Shown: positions 6,692 to 13,138, numbered from the stretch's first letter. The stretch is DNA of 13,412 nt from Dehalococcoidia bacterium (GCA_018700215.1 JABIST010000228.1:1-13412); one strand, 5' to 3'. Numbers and translations are program-made. Notes: generated by a model from the sequence alone, not told the origin.

Positions 6692-7888
6692 ATGCCCGAC
6701 CACTCCTACTTCGATCTCCACGTCCACTCCACCGACGGCTCCGATGACGCCGGCGCCACCGTCGAGGGCTACTGCAAGTGGGTCGAAGCTCGCCGCAAGA
6801 ACGGCTACCACGTCGACGGCTTCGTTCTCACCGAGCACCGCCGCTACCTCGACGACGCCGACTACTCCGCCCTCGCCCAGCAATACGACGTCACCATCCT
6901 CCGCGGCATCGAGGTCGAAACAGACGTCGGCCACGTCCTCGTCTACGGCGTCACCCCGGACTTCCTCGCCCGCTTCGACCTCAGCGACATCTCCCTCCCC
7001 TACGCCGAGGTCTTCCAGGCCGCCGAGGAGACCGGTGGCATCGCCGTCGGAGCTCACGCCGGCCGCCCCCGCATCGGCCTCGTCGAGCACGTCGGCGAGC
7101 GCGGCGTCTCCCTCGAAACCGTCGGCATCATCGAAGCCCTCAACGGCGGCTCCAGCGACTACGAAAACGGCCGCTCCTTCGACCTCGCCGAGGAGCATGA
7201 CCTCCTCACCGTCGGCGGCTCCGATGCACACTTCGTCTCCGCACTCGGCCGATGCCTCACCGAGTTCGATGTCCCAGTCACCTCCAACGAAGAACTCGTC
7301 GCCGCCCTCCGCAGCCGCGAATTCCGCCCCGTCCGCGTCGAAGACACCCGCGAGGGCGCTCAGCGCAAGGAACTCCCCTCAGCCGCGCTCATCCCCGCCA
7401 CCAGCGGCCAGGGTGAACTCGGCGGCGACGCTCTCGAGCTCGACGAAAGCGTCATCGGCCAGGAAGTCCACGCCGGCTCGCTCGAAATCTCTGCCGAGTC
7501 CATCGCCAGCTACTGCGAGGCACTCGAAGAGACCAACCCTCTCTACACCGACCCCGCATGGGCCGAAAGCGAGGGCCCCTACGGCGGCATCGTCGCCCCA
7601 CCCGGCATCCTCAACACCGCCCGCCTCCGCCCCGGTCCAGACCCCCAGGTCCGCTTCGGCACCCAGTCATTCATGGCCGGCTCCCGCCTCGAAACCTTCA
7701 CCCCCATCCGCCCCGGCGACACCATCGATGCCTTCACCCAGGTCAAAGAGGTCTACGAAAAGACCGGCCGCAGCGGTCGCATGGCCTTCATCGTCCGCCG
7801 CACCCGCTACGCCAACCAGCACGGTGTCGATGTCGCCGCCACCGAAGCCTCCATGGTCCAGCGCCAGGTCAAAGCGCTCGACGGCTAA
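6692..7888 (+). CDS. PHP-domain protein fused to a FAS1-like/MaoC_dehydrat_N hot-dog domain
   Basis: The protein has 398 residues. Residues 1-215 are a PHP metallophosphoesterase-like domain with the metal ligands in order: HVH (H10, H12), TEH (H49), GIEVE (E74), VGHVLVYG (H81), GAHAGRP (H122) and GGSDAH (D178, H180). The set is complete, so a metal-dependent hydrolase is likely; single-domain relatives cleave phosphoesters such as nucleotides. After a linker (about 216-248) without methionines, residues 250-395 form a hot-dog domain of the FAS1-like dehydratase kind: IGQEV, then EETNPLYTD (279-287), YGGIVAPPGIL (297-307) and IRPGDTI. The hydratase histidine of NPxHxD is Y285 here. The start ATG 6692 has GAAAGGA 4 nt upstream. 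A MaoC-like gene follows after 44 bp, so the two hot-dog halves probably form a complex. The combination of a PHP and an acyl-CoA-type fold is unfamiliar to me; the substrate is unknown. Confidence 0.85.
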   Translation: MPDHSYFDLHVHSTDGSDDAGATVEGYCKWVEARRKNGYHVDGFVLTEHRRYLDDADYSALAQQYDVTILRGIEVETDVGHVLVYGVTPDFLARFDLSDISLPYAEVFQAAEETGGIAVGAHAGRPRIGLVEHVGERGVSLETVGIIEALNGGSSDYENGRSFDLAEEHDLLTVGGSDAHFVSALGRCLTEFDVPVTSNEELVAALRSREFRPVRVEDTREGAQRKELPSAALIPATSGQGELGGDALELDESVIGQEVHAGSLEISAESIASYCEALEETNPLYTDPAWAESEGPYGGIVAPPGILNTARLRPGPDPQVRFGTQSFMAGSRLETFTPIRPGDTIDAFTQVKEVYEKTGRSGRMAFIVRRTRYANQHGVDVAATEASMVQRQVKALDG

Positions 7889-7920
7889 CCCGCCAACCGA
7901 CGAACCGACACACCGACCGC

Positions 7921-7926
7921 AAGGAG
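7921..7926 (+). promoter_or_regulatory. Shine-Dalgarno site fixing the MaoC-like gene start
   Basis: AAGGAG lies 6 nt before ATG 7933. This rules out the longer upstream reading of the same frame, which would overlap the PHP-fusion gene. Confidence 0.7.
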
Positions 7927-7932
7927 CCCCAC

Positions 7933-8397
7933 ATGTCCGCCCCCCACTCCGACCCGCTTGAGCAGCGCTACTTCGACGACGTAAACCTCGGCGACGAGTT
8001 CGAGGAGATCCAGCAGCCAACCTCCGAGCACGTCCAGCAGTTCCTCGGCACCAGCGCCCGAGGCGGCACCGACCGCAGCCCCGGAGCCGGCCGCTTCACC
8101 GATACCGCCACCGCCCGCAGCCAGGGCCTCGAACGCCCCATCGTCCCCGGCACCATGTCCATGGCCATGATCACCCGCCTCGTCACAGACTGGATGGGCC
8201 CCCTCGGCCACATCGTCGCGCTCGATGTCTCCTACCGACGCCCCGTCATGCACGATGACAAGCTCCGCTCCATCGCCCTCGTCACCGACGCCGAAACCTC
8301 CCCCCGCGTCCACCTCGACCTCGCCCTCGAAAACGAACGAGGCGAGCGCCCCCTCCAGGGCACCGCCATCGTCGAACTCCCGATGCGAAGCAGCTAG
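7933..8397 (+). CDS. MaoC-like hot-dog domain protein (acyl dehydratase family)
   Basis: The protein has 154 residues, the usual length of a single MaoC hot dog. It opens with LEQRYFDDVNLGDEFEEIQQ (9-28), followed by GRFTDTATARSQGL (53-66), RPIVPGTMSMAMITRLVTDW (68-87) and a GHIVALDVSYRRPVMHDD block (92-109), the classic MaoC strand-helix order. Family members hydrate or dehydrate 2-enoyl-CoA or beta-hydroxyacyl-CoA thioesters in the cytoplasm. The usual D-x-N-P-x-H motif is not recognisable: D47 could be the aspartate, but no histidine follows at the right place. It sits 44 bp after the PHP-FAS1-like gene, matching the common arrangement of an N-type and a C-type half encoded side by side, so a heteromeric enzyme is likely. 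It was probably transcribed together with the upstream gene. The substrate is not determinable. Confidence 0.82.
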   Translation: MSAPHSDPLEQRYFDDVNLGDEFEEIQQPTSEHVQQFLGTSARGGTDRSPGAGRFTDTATARSQGLERPIVPGTMSMAMITRLVTDWMGPLGHIVALDVSYRRPVMHDDKLRSIALVTDAETSPRVHLDLALENERGERPLQGTAIVELPMRSS

Positions 8398-8697
8398 CCC
8401 CCTCCCCCGGGGAGCGACCTCCGATGACCCCCACCGCCGAGGTTCCCCCCAACTCCGAGCAGCCAGCCGCGCAAGACGCCCCGCCGCCTCCGCACCCCAC
8501 CCTCTGGCCAGAACGCAGCCACCTCACAGAGTTCGATGCCGCCATCCAGGCCGCCCTCCAGTCGCCCCCCCAATCTACACCCCGATGTGCAGTCCCTCCT
8601 CCCGTCCACCCTCGCGCAAACAACCCCGAGCCAGCCTGATAGTCTCTAGCCACTCAAGCAGGCGCGAAGCGTCGACCAACCCCTGAAAGGGGGGGCT
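8398..8697 (+). other. 300-bp spacer with a doubtful 71-codon ORF
   Basis: Between the MaoC-like gene and the CoA-transferase, the only reading frame of note runs from ATG 8424 to 8639 (71 residues). It is proline-rich at both ends with a plausible helix in the middle (LTEFDAAIQAAL), and a weak GGGAGC stands 8 nt before its ATG. I recognise no family, and it may be an artefact of C-rich DNA. The distal part carries the GCGAAGCGTCGAC box and the hairpin described next. Confidence 0.3.
8663..8690 (+). promoter_or_regulatory. Hairpin overlapping the Shine-Dalgarno of the CoA-transferase, preceded by GCGAAGCGTCGAC box
   Basis: CGCGAAGCGTCGAC (8663-8676) is followed by a perfect 5-bp hairpin: CCCCT (8680-8684), loop GAA (8685-8687), AGGGG (8688-8692). 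Its right arm is the ribosome-binding sequence (GAAAGGGG) for the GTG at 8698. If it folds in the RNA it would reduce initiation; the same box-plus-GAA-loop layout appears at 2121-2149 with a different stem. Confidence 0.35.
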
Positions 8698-9891
8698 GTG
8701 CCCGGACCCCTCGACGGCATCCGCATCCTCGACTTCACCCGCTTCCAGCAAGGCACCTTCGGCACCGTCCAACTCGCCGACCTCGGTGCCGACGTCTGGA
8801 AGATCGAACAGCCCGGCGGCGACCCCGGCCGCACCCTCGGCCGCCACCTCAGCGGCTACTCCTCATACTTCGAATCCCTCAACCGCAACAAGCGCAGCCT
8901 CGGCCTCAACCTCAAAACCCCCGAGGGCATCGCCGTCGTCGAGCGCCTCGTCACGCAGGTCGACATCCTCGTAGAAAACTTCCGACCAGGCGCCATGGAC
9001 CGCCTCGGCCTCGGCTACAACCACCTCAAAACCATCAACCCCGCCCTCATCTTCGCCTCCGGCAGCATGTACGGACCCAAAGGCGACCGCGGCGTGGACC
9101 CCGGCTATGACAACATCGCCCAGGCCACCGCCGGCCTCATGGCCTTCACCACCACCGAAGGCGACACCCCCGCCGGCGCCCAGCCCGGCGTCGCGGACCA
9201 GACCGGCGGAAGCATGCTCGCCTACGCCGTCCTCGCCGCTCTCGTCCACAAACTCCGCACTGGCGAAGGCCAGAAAGTCGACGTCTCCCTCTACGGCTCC
9301 CTCATCGCCCTCCAGGGCATCCACGTCGCCCGCGACTGGAACGACCACGAACTCGCCCCGCCCGGCAAATCCTCCGGCGTCTTCAGCCACCGCGCCCTCT
9401 GCATCGACAGCCGCTGGATCGCCTTCGGCCACCTCGAAGCCCGCCACTTCCCCAACCTCGCACACGCCCTCGATCTCGACGAACTCGCCACCGACCCCCG
9501 CTTCGCCACCTCCGAGGCGCGCGGCGCCAACATGGGCGCGCTCGTCGAACGCATCGACGCCCAGATCATCCAGCGCCCCGCCGCCGACTGGATCGCCCAC
9601 CTCCGCGAAGCCGACGTCCCCTGCACCATCGTCCACACCTACGACGACATTCGCCAGGACCCCCAGGCCATCGCCAACGGCTACGTCCACGAAACCCAGC
9701 ACCCCAAATGGGGCCCCGTCGCCACCCACGGCCCCGTCGCCCAATTCTCCCAATCCCCCGCCGAAATCCGCTTCCACGCCCCCATCACCCCCGGCGACCA
9801 CTCCACCGAAATCCTCACCGAAGCCGGCTTCACCCCCGATGAAATAGCCACCCTCGGGGCAGCCGGCGCAGTCCTCACTCCCCCCGAGTAG
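8698..9891 (+). CDS. Class III CoA-transferase, CaiB/BaiF family
   Basis: The protein has 397 residues, typical for the family. The N-terminus has PLDGIRILDFTR (4-15), LADLGADVWKIEQPGGDPGR (26-45), LNRNKRSLGLNLKTPEG (61-77) and DILVENFRPGAMDRLGLGY (89-107). The catalytic aspartate that forms the enzyme-glutamyl/aspartyl-CoA intermediate is D167 in PGVADQTGG. The C-terminal part has GQKVDVSLY and the VPCTIVHTYDDIRQDPQA block common to the family. Such enzymes move CoA between carboxylic acids (formyl/oxalate, carnitine, succinate/malate, mesaconate types) in the cytoplasm; the substrate cannot be told. The start is GTG 8698 behind GAAAGGGG. It shares direction with the two hot-dog genes upstream, suggesting a common acyl-CoA pathway, though the 300-bp gap allows a separate promoter. 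Confidence 0.9.
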   Translation: MPGPLDGIRILDFTRFQQGTFGTVQLADLGADVWKIEQPGGDPGRTLGRHLSGYSSYFESLNRNKRSLGLNLKTPEGIAVVERLVTQVDILVENFRPGAMDRLGLGYNHLKTINPALIFASGSMYGPKGDRGVDPGYDNIAQATAGLMAFTTTEGDTPAGAQPGVADQTGGSMLAYAVLAALVHKLRTGEGQKVDVSLYGSLIALQGIHVARDWNDHELAPPGKSSGVFSHRALCIDSRWIAFGHLEARHFPNLAHALDLDELATDPRFATSEARGANMGALVERIDAQIIQRPAADWIAHLREADVPCTIVHTYDDIRQDPQAIANGYVHETQHPKWGPVATHGPVAQFSQSPAEIRFHAPITPGDHSTEILTEAGFTPDEIATLGAAGAVLTPPE

Positions 9892-9980
9892 GCGCGCCCA
9901 CCTCTCCCAGCACCCACCCCAACCCCCGACCCACCCAACGAACCGGCATCCTCCACCTCGCCCCCCCTCTCGGGCTGGTA

Positions 9981-10093
9981 GACGTAACGAAATTCAACTC
10001 CGCATCACTTCCGACGTAACACCTGACGCAACCGAGACTCACGACGTAACAACCGACCCAAAGAACACGTAATTCCGCCACTCGCTACATAAC
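9981..10093 (+). repeat. Array of GACGTAAC-like octamers
   Basis: Exact GACGTAAC occurs at 9981-9988, 10013-10020 and 10043-10050, start to start 32 and 30 bp, that is about three helical turns. One-mismatch GACGCAAC is at 10025-10032. Two-mismatch forms are at 10066-10073 (CACGTAAT) and 10086-10093 (TACATAAC). The surroundings are AT-richer than the flanks. This looks like a set of protein-binding sites, but no regulator is known. Confidence 0.55.
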
Positions 10094-10147
10094 CAATTTC
10101 AATCACGAGACAATCGCCATGGTGTTCCTGACGCTTCCACCCGATAA

Positions 10148-10270
10148 CCCACGACGAACCCCACCCTCGAACACCGCGCCGACGAGCAACGCACCCTCGT
10201 CTCCACCCAGCTCGCCCCCCTCGTCCCCTCCGAGGTCTTCCGCACCCCCGAGGGCAAGTCGTGGGGATAG
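10148..10270 (+). pseudogene. Decayed gene tail ending VFRTPEGKSWG
   Basis: A 40-codon frame lies between a TAA (10145-10147) and a TAG (10268-10270) and has no start codon. Its codons have the strong third-position C/G preference of real genes here, and it reads like a protein C-terminus: LEHRADEQRTLVSTQLAPLV then PSEVFRTPEGKSWG. A related tail occurs at 11801-11872. No family is recognised. I read it as a remnant left by deletion or rearrangement. Confidence 0.4.
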
Positions 10271-10369
10271 TGACCCCTCCCGCACCACCAAATAACTCTC
10301 GTCGCACGCCTTCGACTAAAGCCACCTCCCCGCCTGACTACCGGTACTGGTCCCCCCAACTCCCGGCGC

Positions 10370-10375
10370 TAGCAT
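10370..10375 (+). promoter_or_regulatory. Candidate -10 box for the protease gene
   Basis: TAGCAT stands 42 bp before the GTG start. No good -35 is found 16-18 bp upstream, so this is only a weak suggestion. Confidence 0.2.
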
Positions 10376-10417
10376 CAACGAGGGAGGAGTAGCGCCCGCC
10401 CCCGGAAAGGGACCGCC

Positions 10418-11740
10418 GTGCGGAACCTCCTCCGGCTACTCGCCGCCACGCTCATCCTCGCCGCCCTCGCCTGCGCCGAGACCCCCGAGGATCGGCAGGC
10501 CGTCAACCCGTCGGACAGCGTCGTCCTCGTGATGACCGCGTCGGGCAACGGTAGCGGCGTCATCATCGATGCCCGTCACATCCTCACCGATGCCCACGTC
10601 GTCTGGCCCTTTATCGAGGCGGGCATCCAGCTACCCGATGGCACAATCGCCGCCGCGACCGTGATCGGCTTCGATCGATATGTCGACCTCGCTCTGCTCG
10701 AGCTCCCTGAATCGATCGCCAGCGACCTCACCCCGGTCACCATTGCCACCGAGGTCGAACTCGGCCAGACCGTCACCCACCTCGGCTACTCACACACCTC
10801 CGATGGCTCGCTCGCTTCCGATGCCCGCGCCGGCACGCTCATCGACCAGCAGTCGATCGGCGATTTCGAAGTCACCCTGCTCGAAACCAACGCCGAGGTG
10901 ATCCCCGGGTTCAGTGGCGGCGCACTCGTCAACGGTGCTGGCGAACTCGTCGGCATCACCCAGTTCCTGCTCGTCCCCGGCCGCATCTTCGCGCTCAGCG
11001 CCGTCGACGCGATCGAGCGAGCCGCCGATCTCATCGAGCTCGCCGAGACCCAGGGCGCGCCCGTCGGCCATCGACTAGAGGCAGCGACCGCCACCACAAC
11101 CTTCTCGCTCAATGGCCCGCGAGCACACGCCGCCTTCCTCGCCACCAGCGCCGAGCAGTTCGACCTCTCGCTCAGCGCCATCAGCGGCGGCGCCATCACC
11201 CTTGCCGTACTCGACGTGCACGGCCACGTCGTCTCGGACACACTCCGCACCGGTCGAGGTGAACTCCACATCACCGCCACCATTCCCGCCAACACCGCCC
11301 GGCTCGCCGTCGTCGGTCTCCGCCATGGCGACCACGCCTTCGTACGAATCGAATCTCCGGTGCCACTCCAGCGGCTGCTCGACGAAGACCACGGCCAGCC
11401 GGCAATCCCCGATGGACTCACCTTCGCGGTACTCGACTATCCGTCAGACATCGACATGTTCGAACTCCAGCTCCCCGCACAGGGAACCGTCCTCGCCCGC
11501 GTCACCTCGCTCACCTTCGACACGGTCCTACACGTCGAACTCGTCACCCCCGAAGGCGCCATCCTCATTGCCAGCAACGACGACGGCGGCACGGGCCTCT
11601 TCGGCACCAACTCACTGCTCCAGTTCACCGCCCCCGTCGCCGGCACCTACCGCCTCACCGTCAGCGACGCCGGCGGCAGCATCGGTCACGCCGGCGGCTA
11701 CGCCCTCCTCATCTCCTCCCCCTTCGTCGAACCCCAGTAG
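10418..11740 (+). CDS. Trypsin-like serine protease, predicted lipoprotein, with PPC-type C-terminal domains
   Basis: The protein has 440 residues from GTG 10418, preceded by GGAAAGGG at 6 nt. Residues 1-19 form a lipoprotein-like signal (two arginines, hydrophobic core, ALAC with C19); export with lipid anchoring at C19 is likely, with ordinary signal-peptidase cleavage as an alternative. Residues about 33-205 are a chymotrypsin-fold S1/DegP-like protease with the full triad: H60 (LTDAHVV), D90 (RYVDLALLEL) and S166 (PGFSGGAL). No PDZ domain follows. Residues 225-312 are a degenerate and 330-434 a clearer pre-peptidase C-terminal (PPC) beta-sandwich (DIDMFELQL ... VAGTYRLTVSDAGG), a domain often found on secreted peptidases. 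Its natural substrate is unknown; roles in envelope protein quality control or nutrient proteolysis are both possible. It is bracketed by two related gene remnants (10148-10270 and 11801-11872). Confidence 0.88.
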   Translation: MRNLLRLLAATLILAALACAETPEDRQAVNPSDSVVLVMTASGNGSGVIIDARHILTDAHVVWPFIEAGIQLPDGTIAAATVIGFDRYVDLALLELPESIASDLTPVTIATEVELGQTVTHLGYSHTSDGSLASDARAGTLIDQQSIGDFEVTLLETNAEVIPGFSGGALVNGAGELVGITQFLLVPGRIFALSAVDAIERAADLIELAETQGAPVGHRLEAATATTTFSLNGPRAHAAFLATSAEQFDLSLSAISGGAITLAVLDVHGHVVSDTLRTGRGELHITATIPANTARLAVVGLRHGDHAFVRIESPVPLQRLLDEDHGQPAIPDGLTFAVLDYPSDIDMFELQLPAQGTVLARVTSLTFDTVLHVELVTPEGAILIASNDDGGTGLFGTNSLLQFTAPVAGTYRLTVSDAGGSIGHAGGYALLISSPFVEPQ

Positions 11741-11872
11741 CCGTGCCGCAAGCAATGCATCCTCGTCGCCATCCACGTCGCGGCGATGCTATCTAGCGGG
11801 GTCTTCAGGACAGCGGAGGGGAAGTCGTGGGGGAGGTGGTGTATTGAGCAGGCCGCATCACGATTGCGATAG
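11741..11872 (+). pseudogene. Second remnant of the VFRT-EGKSWG tail
   Basis: In frame with, and directly after, the protease stop, 43 codons run open to TAG 11870-11872. The segment VFRTAEGKSWG (11801-11833) matches the upstream remnant (VFRTPEGKSWG, 10235-10267). Arg (CGC/AGG), Thr (ACC/ACA) and both variable Gly codons differ only synonymously, the mark of a once-translated sequence. Only 11801-11872 is well supported; the part before it may be unrelated spacer. Confidence 0.4.
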
Positions 11873-11891
11873 CACTCTGATCTCGTATGGT
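11864..11891 (+). promoter_or_regulatory. Candidate sigma-70-type promoter for the metallo-hydrolase gene
   Basis: TTGCGA (11864-11869), a 16-bp spacer and TATGGT (11886-11891) match four of six consensus bases each. Transcription would begin near 11898, giving a short leader of about 20 nt that still includes the ribosome-binding site. Confidence 0.35.
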
Positions 11892-11907
11892 GGTGCTCGG
11901 TGGTACT

Positions 11908-11913
11908 GAGGAG
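11908..11913 (+). promoter_or_regulatory. Shine-Dalgarno site deciding the start at 11921
   Basis: GAGGAG lies 7 nt before ATG 11921. The frame is open further back to GTG 11900, but that codon has no ribosome-binding site and would place GAGGAG inside the gene. The spacer between the site and the ATG contains a GAAGCGTC box (11913-11920). Confidence 0.7.
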
Positions 11914-11920
11914 AAGCGTC

Positions 11921-12892
11921 ATGCAACAAATTGCATTGGAGGCGCTCTCGAGCGCCTCCATTACCACGGTCATGGACAACGTTGCTGACCTACTCCTCGG
12001 CAACGAAGGCGTCGCTACTCGGATGAGGACCACTCAGCGAGTGGAGACTCGTTTCGCCGAGGAGGGTGGCACGGACGCCTCGCTCAAAGCGGAACATGGT
12101 TTCTCGGCGCTCGTCTCCGTGAACAAGGGTGACACTGCACATTGCCTGCTCTTCGACTCGGGAGTGAGTACCGACGGCGCCGTTGAGAATCTCCGGCGGC
12201 TCGAGCTGTCACTCCAAGACATCGAGGCAATCGTGCTCAGCCATGGGCACTTCGATCACACTATGGGCATGCACGGGATAGCCGACGAACTCGGCCGTGC
12301 CCAGCTCCCAGTCTTCATCCACCCAGAGGCGTGGAATCGTCGTCGTGTCGTAATCGAAGGTCGCGACCCGAGGGAGCTGCCGACGCCGAGCAAGTCCGCC
12401 TACATCGGCGCGGGCTTCGAGGTGATCGAGGAACGGCAACCATCCTTCCTCTTCAACGGAAGCGTTCTGATCACGGGAGAGGTCGATCGAACGACGAATT
12501 TCGAACGGGGGCTAGCACGACAGCAGGCGCTGAAGGATGGTGAATGGGCCCCGGATCCCCTGACCTTGGATGACCAGGCACTGATCATGCACATCCGTGG
12601 GAAGGGTCTCGTCGTGCTAACCGGATGCGGCCACGCGGGGGTAGTGAACATCGTCCGCTACGCGAAGCGCCTCACAGGCATCGATGACGTCTACGCGGTG
12701 ATTGGCGGCTTCCACCTCGGCGGGCAGCTTGAAGCTGATGTCATCCCCGCCACCATTGCGGAGCTAAAGAGCCTATCGCCGGCCGTGATTGTTCCCGCCC
12801 ACTGCACCGGATGGCGGGCGGTCGCTCAGCTCGCGGAAGCCTGCCCTGATGCCCTCATCCGCAACTCAGTCGGAACGCGCTTCGACTTGTAG
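11921..12892 (+). CDS. Metallo-beta-lactamase-fold hydrolase, TGCGHAG subgroup
   Basis: The protein has 323 residues from ATG 11921. The MBL metal motif is SHGHFDH (H108, H110, D112, H113), preceded by LLFDSG (77-81) and followed by the later ligands H238 (LTGCGHAGVVN), H265 (GGFHL) and H294 (VPAHCTGW). The TGC-H-AG and GGFHL pair is typical of the branch annotated as 7,8-dihydropterin-6-yl-methyl-4-(beta-D-ribofuranosyl)aminobenzene 5'-phosphate synthase-like, whose members mostly have unproven substrates; I would not transfer that name. There is no signal peptide, so it is cytoplasmic. Codon use differs from the neighbours: CAA, ATT, GCA, TTG, CGT and GCT codons are common, whereas the genes at 174-9891 almost always end codons in C or G. 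That may mean acquisition by transfer or different expression. It is a single-gene unit with its own candidate promoter. Confidence 0.88.
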   Translation: MQQIALEALSSASITTVMDNVADLLLGNEGVATRMRTTQRVETRFAEEGGTDASLKAEHGFSALVSVNKGDTAHCLLFDSGVSTDGAVENLRRLELSLQDIEAIVLSHGHFDHTMGMHGIADELGRAQLPVFIHPEAWNRRRVVIEGRDPRELPTPSKSAYIGAGFEVIEERQPSFLFNGSVLITGEVDRTTNFERGLARQQALKDGEWAPDPLTLDDQALIMHIRGKGLVVLTGCGHAGVVNIVRYAKRLTGIDDVYAVIGGFHLGGQLEADVIPATIAELKSLSPAVIVPAHCTGWRAVAQLAEACPDALIRNSVGTRFDL

Positions 12893-12962
12893 AGGCAGCG
12901 AACACAGCGCCTTCTCCCACCCCTCCGTCGCTTGGTCAGTCTGGGGTTAGGGAAACTCGCGA

Positions 12963-12987
12963 GTGCTCACTTCGACCGAGTGAGCAC
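12963..12987 (+). terminator. Perfect 9-bp hairpin downstream of the metallo-hydrolase gene
   Basis: GTGCTCACT (12963-12971), a 7-nt loop and AGTGAGCAC (12979-12987) lie 70 bp after the stop codon. It is suitable as a transcription or mRNA-protecting hairpin. No T-run follows, so classical intrinsic termination is uncertain. Confidence 0.45.
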
Positions 12988-13091
12988 CAAGCCCCGACTC
13001 CAGGCCGGCCTGACGGCAGCTTCTCCTGAGTGACCGAGGTACGCGCCGGCTTCAGGGGCATGTAGGGGGACTGGTCCCGCTGCTGGGGGTG

Positions 13092-13111
13092 TCGGGGGTC
13101 CACACCCCCGA
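13092..13111. terminator. Perfect 8-bp GC-rich hairpin
   Basis: TCGGGGGT (13092-13099), loop CCAC, ACCCCCGA (13104-13111). It lies between the convergent metallo-hydrolase and hydrolase-remnant genes, so it could stop transcription from either side. There is no T-run. Confidence 0.45.
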
Positions 13112-13138
13112 TGAACGATAAGCCCTATGAAACTCGAT

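Larger units (their letters stand above)
9892..10417. other. Gene-free region with octamer array and gene remnant
   Basis: 526 bp without an intact gene. It starts C-rich (9892-9978), then turns AT-richer (9979-10130) with the GACGTAAC array. Next come an inverted GAAGCGTC box (10130-10137) and a decayed coding segment (10148-10270), and it ends with the leader of the protease gene. Minus-strand frames here (for example 10099-10359) show no family features and are judged shadows. Confidence 0.55.
12893..13138. other. Spacer with several inverted repeats
   Basis: 246 bp with no gene. It contains a 10-bp palindrome ACTCGCGAGT (12955-12964) overlapping the next element, a 9-bp inverted repeat (12963-12987), a palindrome AGGCCGGCCT (13002-13011), GGGAC/GTCCC (13067-13078) and an 8-bp hairpin (13092-13111). 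Confidence 0.5.

Noticed and set aside
6436..6747. Proline-rich 103-codon plus-strand ORF
   Set aside because: It overlaps the PHP-fusion start in another frame and consists largely of the tandem repeat and C-rich DNA; there is no protein-like pattern.
6692..7888. Splitting the PHP-hot-dog frame into two genes
   Set aside because: There is no methionine, stop or ribosome-binding site in the linker, and codon use is uniform throughout.
7558..8397. Longer version of the MaoC-like gene starting at 7558
   Set aside because: The extra N-terminal part is an arginine/proline-rich shadow of the PHP-fusion gene; AAGGAG before ATG 7933 marks the true start.
9981..10093. CRISPR array
   Set aside because: The repeated unit is only 8 bp, spacing varies, and no cas gene is present.
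10099..10359. Minus-strand ORF with PHDLPSG..KT, similar to a minus-strand segment near 11800
   Set aside because: The similarity between the two loci is better explained in the plus frame, where the differences are synonymous; in the minus frame they change residues.
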